DNA of 43,479 bases from Flavobacteriaceae bacterium (GCA_013001965.1 JABDLA010000095.1:1-43479); one strand, 5' to 3'. Numbered from the stretch's first letter, positions 8,340 to 18,039 are shown. Made by a program: numbers and translations. Notes: a model not told the origin generated them from the sequence alone.

Positions 8340-9646
8340 ACACTGACTGTTTTTTTAGAATTTCTATAACCATACCATAAAATATACGAATAACATAAAA
8401 CGATAAAGAACAGGGCCGTTTTGAATCCAATTTCATCTGTAAAAAATCCATATAGTGGTGGAATAATAGCCCCACCAACTATGGCTGTACATAAAAGACC
8501 GGAACCCTTGGGCTTTAATTCACCTATACCATCAATGGCTAAGGTAAATATGGTTGGGAACATAATGGAATTGAATAATCCAACCGCTAAAATGCTCCAC
8601 ATTGAAACCAGTCCGGTAGTACTTATTGAAATCACAATAAGCGTAATGGCAAGAGTTGCAAATATACCCAGCACTTTGCCAGGTCTGATGATCCTGGTTA
8701 AATAGGAACCAACGAAACGGCCTATCATGGCTCCTGACCAGTAAAAGGTCACGAAAACACCAACAATGGCTTTATCATCATTATCTGTGATCCCTGAATT
8801 AAGCAGGCCTTCAACAATAGATTTCATCAGTCCGTTCTCTTTAATCACGCTAACAAGGTTCATGTCTAAAAAGTAATTCACCAGATAACTGCCAATGGCC
8901 ACTTCGGCACCAACATAAAAGAAGATACCCAGAACACCCAACATCAAATTCTTTTGCTTAAAGGCTTTAGAATAGGTTCCTGTTGATTTTTCATTCATCA
9001 TTTTGGGCAATTTTGCAAACAGGAAAATAACCGCGATCAGGCTGATAAATACGGCTAATCCCAAAAACGGGTTTTGAACTGCTGAGGCCTCAGAAGCCAG
9101 GTAGGATTCCCTGGCAGTTTCGGAAAGGGCAGCAATTTCATCGTCGGTTTTGATGGTATCGCTTAATATGAAGAGCGCACCTACAGCTGGTGCAATTGCC
9201 GTTCCCAAGGAGTTAAAAGCCTGTGATAAATTCAATCGGCTTGAGGCACCTTCTTCACTGCCAAGAACAGCAACAAATGGATTGGCGGCCACCTGTAAAA
9301 TGGTCATCCCGCCGGCAAGAATAAAATAGGCAAGCATAAATATTCCAAAGACCCGATATGAAGCCGCCGGGTAAAACAACACACAACCGAGGGCCATGGT
9401 CAATAAACCAAGGATAATTCCGAGCTTATAACCGATCTTTGATAAGATATAACTGGCCGGGATGGACAATAAAAAATAGGCGCCAAAAAATGCGAATTGA
9501 ACCATTCCTGCCTGAAAATAACTCAAGGTGAACAATTCACGCAAGCGTGGGATTAGTGAATCAACGAGGACAGTAATAAATCCCCATAGGAAGAACAATA
9601 CTGTGAGTAGGATAAAAGAGGAGCGATAAGATTTTTGATCCGTCAT
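8336..9646 (-). CDS. Sugar MFS transporter, FucP/NagP-like
   Basis: Inner-membrane sugar:proton symporter of the fucose-galactose-glucose (FHS) MFS family. It has 436 residues and about 12 hydrophobic helices. Family features seen: LFFLWGFITVLVDSLIPRL in the first helix, ILQVAANPFVAVLG, and SRLNLSQAFNSLGTAIAP. Operon context with an enzyme that frees GlcNAc and with a GH20 across the divergent spacer points to N-acetylglucosamine (NagP-like) or mannose as substrate; the sequence alone does not decide. The start is 8 nt after the GH92 stop and the stop overlaps the glycosylasparaginase start. Substrate is inference. Confidence 0.9.
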   Translation of the reverse strand: MTDQKSYRSSFILLTVLFFLWGFITVLVDSLIPRLRELFTLSYFQAGMVQFAFFGAYFLLSIPASYILSKIGYKLGIILGLLTMALGCVLFYPAASYRVFGIFMLAYFILAGGMTILQVAANPFVAVLGSEEGASSRLNLSQAFNSLGTAIAPAVGALFILSDTIKTDDEIAALSETARESYLASEASAVQNPFLGLAVFISLIAVIFLFAKLPKMMNEKSTGTYSKAFKQKNLMLGVLGIFFYVGAEVAIGSYLVNYFLDMNLVSVIKENGLMKSIVEGLLNSGITDNDDKAIVGVFVTFYWSGAMIGRFVGSYLTRIIRPGKVLGIFATLAITLIVISISTTGLVSMWSILAVGLFNSIMFPTIFTLAIDGIGELKPKGSGLLCTAIVGGAIIPPLYGFFTDEIGFKTALFFIVLCYSYILWYGYRNSKKTVSV

Positions 9647-9654
9647 GCTGCGGT

Positions 9655-12585
9655 TTAATTAATTTTAATTTCATCTATAAAAATCCAACTTCGGCCATCA
9701 TGTTCAAAACCTAAATGCCATTCGGGTAGTGGCCCTAATTTTTTTGCTACAATCTTTACAAAGCGTGAAGAAGTCATGTTGGTATCAATACTAATTGTTT
9801 TGATGGCGGCATTTTCAGATGGAATGGTTGTGTCTATTTTTTCTTGTTCGATCAACTCAAAATCGGTTCCGTCCTTACTGGTCCAAATTTCAACTTCGGT
9901 GGGGTAAAAAATCCAGGAGCGCTGATCCTGTAAAAAATTAACGGCAATAGATTTAATGGGTTTTACCTCACCAAGATCTACAGTGGCCTTGACGTCTTCA
10001 TCCCAATAGCCTTGCCAGGTCCCTGTGCGAAAATCGGTTGTTCCAAGAATACCATCAATCAAAGCGTCATTGCCTCCTGCGTTGTACTGATTGGCATATT
10101 CCGTTTCTAAGCTGATGCTGATGTTGGGGTCAATTTTATAAAATTGGGTTTCCACTATAGCACTTTTAACCCCATTTTTTTCTGAATAGACCTGTAACAA
10201 GGTAGGTTCTGTAATTTTGAGCGTGGCTGTATATTCTGCAAATTCATGATCCCCAAACCGATAGTATATGGCCGCATCTGGATCGCTATTTCTTAATTCA
10301 ACCTCAGTCGACCCTTTAAATGCCACATCACCACTGGCAATAAATGGTACCGGGACAATTTGATGTTCAGATATATGAGTAACCGGAAGCCCACCACTTC
10401 TACTTCCCCAAATGGCCGGCTTATCGGTCATATGAAACTCAAGCACACCGCCATTTATAATATTCTCATGGGTAATGTAGCTGCCCTGCAAATTACCACC
10501 ATTTAATCGGGAGCGCTCGATGTAAATATTTGTTGTGCTCAAATTATGGGCGATAATGGTGAATGTTTTATCATTTTCAAGTTGTATTGTAGCTTTATCA
10601 AATAAGGGTGTTCCAATAATATATTGATTAGAGCCCGGTGTCACAGGGTAAAATCCCAATGAACTGAAGATGTACCAGGCACTCATTTGTCCGCAGTCTT
10701 CATTACCTGAAATCCCATCGGGACTATTCTTATAGAGTTCGGTAAGAATTTGATGAACCCGTTCCATGGTCTTATGGGGTTTCCCTACAAAATTATAGAG
10801 ATATGCCATGTGGTGGCTGGGTTCATTACCATGAGCGTATTGCCCGATCAATCCTGTAATATCAGCTTGATCTCTACCTGAGGTTTCGGCCTTGGCAGTA
10901 AACAATTCATCCAGCTGTTTTTCAAGAACATCTTTTCCACCCAATAGAGAAATGAAGCCGGTTATATCCTGGGGGACATAAAAACTATATTGCCAGGAAT
11001 TGGCTTCGGTATAATTAAAGTTTACTTCATATGGATCAAAAGGGGAGAACCAGGTGTTTCGAAATCGTCCACGCATGAATTTCGTTTCAGGATCAAAGAT
11101 GTTTTTGTAATACTGAGCACGCTGTGAAAAGATAGTGTAATCGTCGTCCTTGCCCAGGGCTCGTGCCATTTGAGCAATGGTCCAATCGTCATAGGCATAC
11201 TCCAGGGTTTTTGAAACCGATTCACTTTCTTCTTCAACAGGAATAAAACCATATTTTTTATAAGAAGCTAATCCTAACTGATCCTGATTGGCACTATGTT
11301 TCATGGCATCAAAGGCCAAATTCACGTCATAATCCCTAATGCCTTTTAGGTAGGCATCAGCGATGACGGGGACCGCATGATACCCAATCATGCATCCGGT
11401 ATAGTTGGCTGAAAGGTCCCAAATTGGCATAATGCCTCCTTCATTGTATTTGGCTAAAAATGTTTTGATGAAATCGTTTGTGCGTTTCTGTTCAAGAATC
11501 GTATAAAGAGGATGGGCCGCCCTGTAGGTATCCCACAATGAAAAAACCGTATAATAATCAAACTCTTTGGTTTGATGAATGTTGAGATCCATACCCCGAT
11601 AACGTCCATCAACATCCTGATATAAATTGGGAGCGATCATGGTATGGTACAAGGCCGTATAAAAATTAGTTTTATAATCAGAATTGTTACTTTCTATGAT
11701 GATCTTCTCAAGCTGTTGCTCCCAGGTGGATTGGGCCTGTTCCTTAATCTGTTCGAAAGACTTTTCACCAATTTCCGTTTCTAAATTTTGTTTAGCTCCC
11801 TGTTCATCTACAGCACTTATCCCAATCTTTATTATAATGGGGTCACCGGTTGATTCGCCAAACTCGAAAGCGGCCTTCACTTTTTTTCCCGCGTGGGTAT
11901 CGTTCAAAAAAGTCATTTTGGTGAAGGGTTGTGAAAACTGAATATTATAAAATAATCGCTGATCGGTCGCCCATGCTTTCGAGTTTCGGTATCCGCCTAA
12001 TTCAGTATTTGAATAGACATTTATTTTTGAATCCAGAACTTCATCCCGATGTTCAAGATCTAAAATGATGACCTGTTCCGAATCTTTAGGAAAGGCATAA
12101 CGATGGCTACCACTTCGTTCGGAAACGGTCAATTCTACTTCAATATTTGTTGTATCCAGAAGGACCTTGTAATAACCTGCTTCAGCAATTTCGTTATCGT
12201 GGGAAAAATGTGCGCGATAGCCTGCTTTGCCATCGGCCCCATTATTAAATACAATTGTGTTCGTTGGCATCAATAAGATATCGCCATAATCACTAACTCC
12301 TGTTCCGCTTAAATGGGTATGAGAAAAACCATAAATATAGTTGTCTGAATAGTGATAACCCGAACAGCCGTCCCAGCCATCCAGTCGCGTATCAGGGCTT
12401 AATTGCATCATTCCAAAAGGCATAGTTGCACCGGGATATGTATGTCCGTGACCGCCGGTCCCTATAAACGGATTGACGTATGAAATTAAAGGTTTGTCCT
12501 TTTTTGCAACGGATTTGTCTTTAGGATTGGAACATGCAACGCAAAAAAGCGAGAGTATAAAAAGGACGGTTGGTTTGAATTTCAT
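9655..12585 (-). CDS. GH92 alpha-mannosidase lipoprotein with C-terminal F5/8-type domain
   Basis: Calcium-dependent exo-alpha-mannosidase that trims mannose from N-glycans. A lipoprotein signal (MKFKPTVLFILSLFCVAC, Cys18) places it on an outer or periplasmic membrane face. The GH92 N-domain starts YVNPFIGTGGHGHTYPG, with PFGMMQLSPDTR and GFSHTHLSGTG. The (alpha/alpha)6 part carries GNEDCGQMSAWYIFSSLGFY with Glu629, the likely general acid region of the family. After the canonical about 750 residues comes a chitobiase-C-like strand region and an F5/8 type C (discoidin) domain (about 835-976, GYWDEDVKATVDLGEVK ... RSWIFIDEIKIN), which may bind glycan. First gene of its operon; its start is only 41 bp from the divergent GH20 start. 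Linkage preference is not readable. Confidence 0.95.
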   Translation of the reverse strand: MKFKPTVLFILSLFCVACSNPKDKSVAKKDKPLISYVNPFIGTGGHGHTYPGATMPFGMMQLSPDTRLDGWDGCSGYHYSDNYIYGFSHTHLSGTGVSDYGDILLMPTNTIVFNNGADGKAGYRAHFSHDNEIAEAGYYKVLLDTTNIEVELTVSERSGSHRYAFPKDSEQVIILDLEHRDEVLDSKINVYSNTELGGYRNSKAWATDQRLFYNIQFSQPFTKMTFLNDTHAGKKVKAAFEFGESTGDPIIIKIGISAVDEQGAKQNLETEIGEKSFEQIKEQAQSTWEQQLEKIIIESNNSDYKTNFYTALYHTMIAPNLYQDVDGRYRGMDLNIHQTKEFDYYTVFSLWDTYRAAHPLYTILEQKRTNDFIKTFLAKYNEGGIMPIWDLSANYTGCMIGYHAVPVIADAYLKGIRDYDVNLAFDAMKHSANQDQLGLASYKKYGFIPVEEESESVSKTLEYAYDDWTIAQMARALGKDDDYTIFSQRAQYYKNIFDPETKFMRGRFRNTWFSPFDPYEVNFNYTEANSWQYSFYVPQDITGFISLLGGKDVLEKQLDELFTAKAETSGRDQADITGLIGQYAHGNEPSHHMAYLYNFVGKPHKTMERVHQILTELYKNSPDGISGNEDCGQMSAWYIFSSLGFYPVTPGSNQYIIGTPLFDKATIQLENDKTFTIIAHNLSTTNIYIERSRLNGGNLQGSYITHENIINGGVLEFHMTDKPAIWGSRSGGLPVTHISEHQIVPVPFIASGDVAFKGSTEVELRNSDPDAAIYYRFGDHEFAEYTATLKITEPTLLQVYSEKNGVKSAIVETQFYKIDPNISISLETEYANQYNAGGNDALIDGILGTTDFRTGTWQGYWDEDVKATVDLGEVKPIKSIAVNFLQDQRSWIFYPTEVEIWTSKDGTDFELIEQEKIDTTIPSENAAIKTISIDTNMTSSRFVKIVAKKLGPLPEWHLGFEHDGRSWIFIDEIKIN

Positions 12586-12607
12586 TTAAATTAGATTCCT
12601 AACTTTA
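12574..12607 (+). promoter_or_regulatory. Candidate promoter for the GH20-cutC-GH2 operon
   Basis: TTTG (12574-12577) and TAACTTTA (12600-12607; one base off TAnnTTTG) are 22 nt apart and lie 20 nt before the GH20 ATG. The -33 part sits inside the first codons of the divergent GH92 gene, as the spacer is only 41 bp. No convincing matching element was found for GH92. Confidence 0.5.
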
Positions 12608-12626
12608 AAGCATCTAATATACTAAA

Positions 12627-14909
12627 ATGCAGTTCAAGACTTTTATTCAATTTTCGATTTTTATGTTCCTTTTTGGTTCTTGTCAGAAATTGAAAATTGA
12701 AGAAGGGCGATCGCTCCTTATACCGCTACCGGCTCAACATACATTTTATAATGCAAGCTTTACATTCGAACAGGATCTGAGAATTACAGCCGATGATTTT
12801 TTTCAAGTCACTCCAAAATTTTTGGAACACTTTTTTTTAAGAAACGGCTCGGTACGAATAAACGAATCAGATAATGCGCCGGAGATCATATTCATTAAAG
12901 TTGATTCTATAGACCATGAAGAAGGATATGTGCTTGATGTACTTCCTGATCAAATACAAATCCATGCCTCAACAGAGAAGGGTGCTTTCTATGCGGTGCA
13001 ATCATTACGTCAGCTTCTACCATCTTTATTTGAGAATGATCATAATGAAATTCATGATGTGAGTATTCAATGCCAACGCATTGAGGACGAAGCTCGATTT
13101 AAATATCGCGGTATGCACCTTGATGTTGGCAGACATCTTTTCCCAGTTGAATTCATTAAGAAATACATCGATGCTTTGGCCATGTTAAAAATGAATACCT
13201 TTCATTGGCATCTAACCGAAGATCAGGGTTGGCGTGTAGAGATTAAAAAATACCCAAAACTCAATGAAATTGCAGCCTTTAGAAAAGAAACTTTGATAGG
13301 ACATTATAGCGATCAGCCTCATCAATTTGATGGGGAGCACTATGGGGGTTTTTATACACAAGAGGAGATTAAGGAAGTGGTTAATTATGCGGAGGAAAGG
13401 CACATCACAGTGATTCCTGAAATTGAAATGCCCGGACATTCACAAGCTGCAATTGCAGCCTATCCTGAATTAGGATGTCGGGAAGAACAAGTAGAGGTCG
13501 CGACAAAATGGGGTGTATTCGAAGAGATCTACTGTAGCAAGGACGAGACTTTTGATTTTCTGGAAGATGTTTTGGACGAGGTTCTCGCCCTATTTCCAAG
13601 TGAGTTTATTCATATTGGAGGCGATGAAGCACCAAAAACCAGGTGGGAAAACTGCAATGAATGCCAGCTACGGATTAAGAATGAGGGCCTTAAAGATGAA
13701 CATGAACTTCAGAATTATTTTATAAGCCGAATTGAAAAGTATTTAAATAGTAAAGGAAGACAAATTATTGGATGGGATGAGATACTGGAAGGCGGATTGG
13801 CACCCAATGCAACGGTGATGTCATGGCGTGGTTTGAATGGAGCCATTGAAGCCGCCAAACTAGGACATCGGGTCATAATGTCGCCAACCTCTCATTGTTA
13901 TTTCGATTACTATCAATCGGATAATGAAACAGAACCTTTGGCAATAGGAGGCTTTTTGCCAATGGAAAAAGTATATGCCTTTGATCCGATCCCGGAGGAA
14001 TTGTCAGAAGAAGAATCCAACTATGTTTTAGGTGCCCAGGGTAATGTCTGGACCGAATACATGAAAACTTCAGAACAAGTAGAGTATATGGTTTTTCCGA
14101 GAATTCTGGCAATGAGTGAAGTTGGATGGACTAATAAGGAAAAGAAAAATTATGATGATTTTGTACCCAGAGTTGAACATTTCCATAAACGCCTAAAGGC
14201 ATTGAATATCAATTATGCAAATCACCTCTATGAAGTAGAAGGACATTTGGAATCTTCTGAGGGGACGAATAACTATCATTTAGAAACGATCACCGAAGGA
14301 AAAGAAATTCGCTATACCTTGGACGGGAGTAGTCCAACAAAAAACTCCAGATTATATACATCGTCAATTCCCATTGAAAAGAGTACTTTGATCAAGGCTG
14401 CCCTTTTTAAATCAGAAAAGAAACTAGGGCATATATTTTCTGAGAGAATAAATGTTCACAAAGCTGTTGGGAAACACATTACGATCAATAAAAAAGCTCA
14501 TAAGTCCTATCCTGGAAGCGGAGCCAAAGGATTAGTCAATGGAATTTCGGGGAGTGATTCACGCTATGGCGATAAGGAATGGCTTGGCTTTTGGGGAGAT
14601 GATCTTGAAATTACGATCGATCTTGGTAAAGAGACCGAAATCAGTACCATAGAAACAAGATTTCATAATGGGAATGGCCAATGGATCTATGCACCCAAAA
14701 AGATGGAAACGCGCTTTGATGACGATAAGGACATATTATTCACAAAAATCAGTACAGCAGGTTTAATTGCCAGGACCATTATTCAATTTGACAGCCGGAA
14801 GGCGCGATACATAAGAATTAAGATCCCAAATTATGGTGTTATTCCGGAAGGGAAACAGGGTGCCGGTAATAAGGCTTGGACCTTTATTGATGAAATAATA
14901 GTCAATTAA
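12627..14909 (+). CDS. GH20 beta-N-acetylhexosaminidase lipoprotein
   Basis: Exo-enzyme that removes terminal beta-GlcNAc or GalNAc by substrate-assisted catalysis. Lipobox FGSC with Cys19 after a short hydrophobic signal. A GH20b N-domain (about 30-150) precedes the TIM barrel: FKYRGMHLDVGRHLF, FHWHLTEDQGWRVEIKKYP, IPEIEMPGHSQAAIAAYPEL, and the catalytic pair Asp333-Glu334 in HIGGDEAP; later VMSWRG and GAQGNVWTEYM. After the barrel come a chitobiase C-terminal beta domain (IRYTLDGSSPTKNSRLYTSS) and an F5/8 type C domain (LGFWGDDLEITIDLGK ... AWTFIDEIIVN) that resembles the GH92 tail. First gene of a tight operon: cutC starts 1 nt after its TAA. In this locus it would attack the chitobiose core or antennary GlcNAc. 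Confidence 0.96.
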   Translation: MQFKTFIQFSIFMFLFGSCQKLKIEEGRSLLIPLPAQHTFYNASFTFEQDLRITADDFFQVTPKFLEHFFLRNGSVRINESDNAPEIIFIKVDSIDHEEGYVLDVLPDQIQIHASTEKGAFYAVQSLRQLLPSLFENDHNEIHDVSIQCQRIEDEARFKYRGMHLDVGRHLFPVEFIKKYIDALAMLKMNTFHWHLTEDQGWRVEIKKYPKLNEIAAFRKETLIGHYSDQPHQFDGEHYGGFYTQEEIKEVVNYAEERHITVIPEIEMPGHSQAAIAAYPELGCREEQVEVATKWGVFEEIYCSKDETFDFLEDVLDEVLALFPSEFIHIGGDEAPKTRWENCNECQLRIKNEGLKDEHELQNYFISRIEKYLNSKGRQIIGWDEILEGGLAPNATVMSWRGLNGAIEAAKLGHRVIMSPTSHCYFDYYQSDNETEPLAIGGFLPMEKVYAFDPIPEELSEEESNYVLGAQGNVWTEYMKTSEQVEYMVFPRILAMSEVGWTNKEKKNYDDFVPRVEHFHKRLKALNINYANHLYEVEGHLESSEGTNNYHLETITEGKEIRYTLDGSSPTKNSRLYTSSIPIEKSTLIKAALFKSEKKLGHIFSERINVHKAVGKHITINKKAHKSYPGSGAKGLVNGISGSDSRYGDKEWLGFWGDDLEITIDLGKETEISTIETRFHNGNGQWIYAPKKMETRFDDDKDILFTKISTAGLIARTIIQFDSRKARYIRIKIPNYGVIPEGKQGAGNKAWTFIDEIIVN

Positions 14910-14910
14910 T

Positions 14911-15570
14911 ATGCGATTAGAGATCTGTGCCAGTAATTATCAATCTGCCATAAATGCCCAGGAAGCAGGGGCAGATCGCATTGAATTATGCAAAGATCTT
15001 TCGGTGGGTGGATTAACGCCAAACCTTGAATTGTTTGAACGCCTTCTGAAGGCGCTTTCAATTCCGATCTATGTATTGATCCGACCTCGGCCAGGAGATT
15101 TCGAATATTCCCGGGAGGAATTTGAAAATATGAAACAGCATATTCAATCATTCAAGAGGCTGGGTTGTCATGGTGTTGTTTCTGGGGTTTTAAAAAACAA
15201 ATTGATCGATCTTCCCAGAACGCAGGAATTGATCGAATGGTCCAAGCCATTACCATTTACCTTCCATCGCGCATTTGACGACATAACGAATCCCTTCAAA
15301 GGGGTGAATGATCTCGTTAAAATAGGAGCTTCGAGGATATTAACTTCCGGTCAGGAATTGACGGCAAAAGACGGCTTGGAATTATTGAAGGAACTCTTAA
15401 AGGCAGCTTCCAACAGGATAATAATACTTCCAGGAGCAGGAATTTCGCCGGATAACGCCTATTTGTTTAAGGAAAACGGCTTTCAGGAAATTCATGCATC
15501 AGCGACCGGGAAAGGAAGCATATCTGATATTGAGACCATAAAAGCCATTTTAAATACTATCAATGAATAG
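14911..15570 (+). CDS. cutC: CutC family protein
   Basis: Small TIM-barrel protein of the CutC family, 219 residues, cytoplasmic (no signal). The start MRLEICASNYQSAINAQEAG, the GADRIELCKDLSVGGLTPN motif, IYVLIRPRPGDFEYS, TFHRAFD and the late LPGAGIS are all family signatures. The name comes from copper tolerance in E. coli, but a direct copper role is doubtful in general. Here the gene lies 1 nt after GH20 and its stop overlaps the GH2 start by 8 bp, so it is co-translated with two secreted glycosidases, which suggests a role in the catabolism of their products. That role is inference; membership of the family is secure. Confidence 0.92.
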   Translation: MRLEICASNYQSAINAQEAGADRIELCKDLSVGGLTPNLELFERLLKALSIPIYVLIRPRPGDFEYSREEFENMKQHIQSFKRLGCHGVVSGVLKNKLIDLPRTQELIEWSKPLPFTFHRAFDDITNPFKGVNDLVKIGASRILTSGQELTAKDGLELLKELLKAASNRIIILPGAGISPDNAYLFKENGFQEIHASATGKGSISDIETIKAILNTINE

Positions 15571-18022
15571 GGTAATAAGCTTCATATTGATCATACTTGG
15601 ATTTAGCTGCACACCAAAAAGTGAGTTGCCTGTTACTATTCCTATTGACAATTGGCAATTTAAGAAAATAACAGACTCACTTTGGTTAGCAGCCAGCGTC
15701 CCTGGCAATGTTCATTCCGATTTACTGGACCATGAACTCATTGAGCATCCGTTTATAGGTGATAACGAAACCAGATTGCAATGGATCTCGGTATCGAATT
15801 GGGAATACAAAACCAATTTTAATGTCGATAAAAATACACTTCAGAAAAAAAAGATCAGACTTGAGTTTGAAGGTTTGGATACCTATGCTTCCGTGTTTCT
15901 GAATGACAGCCTGATTTTAAAAACAAATAATGCTTTTCTGGGTTATAAGGTGAATGTAAAATCAGTTTTAAAATCATCTAATGAACTTAGAATCTTGTTT
16001 GAGAATACTGCCAAATATGAAGATATTGAGCAGTCGAAATTGAGTTATAACTTACCTGAAGGGCCTCGTATTTTTACAAGAAAAGCACAATTTCAATACG
16101 GATGGGATTGGGGTCCAAAATTGAATACTTCGGGCATATGGCGACCTATTAAACTAACGGCCTGGAATGATGTCAAAATAGACGATATTTTGATCATTGA
16201 TGGATTTATTGACAGTACTCAAGCGCAAATAATTGCTGGTCCTATGGCGCAATTTAGCAAAAAGGAGAAAGTAAGCCTGGACGTTTTTATTAATGATTCA
16301 CTCTATAAAAAATGGGATTCCTTTGATGGCACTCCGGTTTCCATAGATATTAAGAACCCGAAACTTTGGTGGCCACATAATTTAGGTGAACCCTTTTTAT
16401 ATGATATTAAATTCATCATAAAGGATGGGCGAAAATTGTTGGATTCTGTTTCAGTAAAAAAAGGTTTTCGAACCATAGAACTGGTTACGGAAAAAGATAG
16501 TATTGGTGAATCCTTTTATTTTAAGGTCAATAATGTTCCTGTCTACGCAAAAGGCGCTAATTATATTCCGCAAAACAGCATCCAAAATAAGGTGACTGAC
16601 AAACATTATGAAACTTTATTGGATGATGTGGTTGAAGCCAATATGAACATGCTCCGTGTTTGGGGCGGTGGCATTTATGAAAATGATATTTTCTATGACC
16701 TCTGTGATGAAAAGGGTATTATGGTTTGGCAGGACTTTATGTTTGCCTGTGCCATGTATCCCGGAGATGAAGACTTTTTAAATAATATCAAACAAGAAGC
16801 TTCTTATAATATTGCGCGTTTAAGAAATCATGCCGCTATAGTGCTTTGGTGTGGCAATAATGAAAATTCCGAAGGCTGGCATCGCTGGGGCTGGCAAGAC
16901 GGTCGTTCGGAAAATGAGAAAGAAGAAATCTGGACCAACTATTTAAAGGTATTTGATACGCTTTTACCACGAACTTTAAAGCAGTTGACAAAAACGGACT
17001 ATTGGGAAAGCTCTCCAAAATATGGGCGTGGGAATCCAAAATATGAATATGAAGGCGATGCTCACGACTGGTGGATCTGGCATGATGCTTATCCCTTTGA
17101 ACATTTAGAAGATCATGTGCCACGCTTTATGAGTGAGTTTGGGTTTCAGTCTTTCCCGAGTTACGAAACGATCAATTATATCAATCAAAATGATAATTTA
17201 GATATAGCATCTAAAGGATTTAAGAACCATCAGAAACATGCCCGTGGTTTTGAACTCATTGCCGAATATATGAAGCGGGATTTTCCCGTCCCTGAACATA
17301 ATGATGACTACGTTTATATGAGTCAACTCCTCCAGGCCTATGGCATAACTAAAGGCATTGAAGCTCAACGTCGGGCCAGGCCTTACAACATGGGAACTCT
17401 ATATTGGCAACTCAATGATTGCTGGCCCGCGGTATCCTGGTCGAGTATTGATTTTTTCGGTAACTGGAAAGCACTGCACTATAAGGCCAAAAGAAGCTTC
17501 GACAATTTTTTGATTTCCTCCATAGAAAGCGATGGCATTTTAAAGACGTATGCCATTAACGATAAGCTGGAAACACTGGAACTTGAATTGAGTGCACAAC
17601 TATTAGATTTCAATGGTTCTGTTATTTGGAGTAATTCTGTTGATGCTATTGCCGACTCAAACAGCAGTACGCTTATAATGTCGCTAGACCTTAAAACGAT
17701 AACGTTTGATAAAAACAACTCGGTTTTGGTGATTTCAAATGTCGATAAACGCTGGCTGCATTATTTTACCAATCCTAAATCATTGCAGCTAAATCAAGAA
17801 GAACCCGGGATTCGCTTAAGCAGAGTAGATAAGGGTTTTGAAATAGAATTAACGACAGCCACACTTCAAAAAGATGTATTTTTGTATACAAAAGAAAAAG
17901 GACGGTTTAGCGACAACTTTTTTGATATGATGGCCAATGAGAAACGCGTCATTTTCTTCGAAACAGAAGCGGCAGAACTGAATGATTTGCGATTAAAAAC
18001 GTTTAACAATTTTATAAGATAA
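15563..18022 (+). CDS. GH2 beta-mannosidase lipoprotein
   Basis: Exo-beta-mannosidase that would cleave the single beta-1,4 mannose of the N-glycan core. Lipobox GFSC with Cys16. It has 819 residues: sugar-binding beta domain (IPIDNWQFKKITDSLWLAASVPGNVHSDL in the first 60), Ig-like domain, then the TIM barrel. Beta-mannosidase-type motifs: RKAQFQYGWDWGPKLNTSG, MNMLRVWGGGIYENDIFYDLCDEKGI, acid/base Glu434 in WCGNNENSEGW and nucleophile Glu525 in FMSEFGFQSFPS; GTLYWQLNDCWPAVSWSSID follows. The eukaryotic-like QYGWDWGP and the WGGG stretch separate it from beta-galactosidases and glucuronidases of GH2. The start overlaps the cutC end by 8 bp. It is the last gene of the plus-strand operon. Confidence 0.94.
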   Translation: MNRVISFILIILGFSCTPKSELPVTIPIDNWQFKKITDSLWLAASVPGNVHSDLLDHELIEHPFIGDNETRLQWISVSNWEYKTNFNVDKNTLQKKKIRLEFEGLDTYASVFLNDSLILKTNNAFLGYKVNVKSVLKSSNELRILFENTAKYEDIEQSKLSYNLPEGPRIFTRKAQFQYGWDWGPKLNTSGIWRPIKLTAWNDVKIDDILIIDGFIDSTQAQIIAGPMAQFSKKEKVSLDVFINDSLYKKWDSFDGTPVSIDIKNPKLWWPHNLGEPFLYDIKFIIKDGRKLLDSVSVKKGFRTIELVTEKDSIGESFYFKVNNVPVYAKGANYIPQNSIQNKVTDKHYETLLDDVVEANMNMLRVWGGGIYENDIFYDLCDEKGIMVWQDFMFACAMYPGDEDFLNNIKQEASYNIARLRNHAAIVLWCGNNENSEGWHRWGWQDGRSENEKEEIWTNYLKVFDTLLPRTLKQLTKTDYWESSPKYGRGNPKYEYEGDAHDWWIWHDAYPFEHLEDHVPRFMSEFGFQSFPSYETINYINQNDNLDIASKGFKNHQKHARGFELIAEYMKRDFPVPEHNDDYVYMSQLLQAYGITKGIEAQRRARPYNMGTLYWQLNDCWPAVSWSSIDFFGNWKALHYKAKRSFDNFLISSIESDGILKTYAINDKLETLELELSAQLLDFNGSVIWSNSVDAIADSNSSTLIMSLDLKTITFDKNNSVLVISNVDKRWLHYFTNPKSLQLNQEEPGIRLSRVDKGFEIELTTATLQKDVFLYTKEKGRFSDNFFDMMANEKRVIFFETEAAELNDLRLKTFNNFIR

Positions 18023-18039
18023 GCCCATCATTGAATTAA

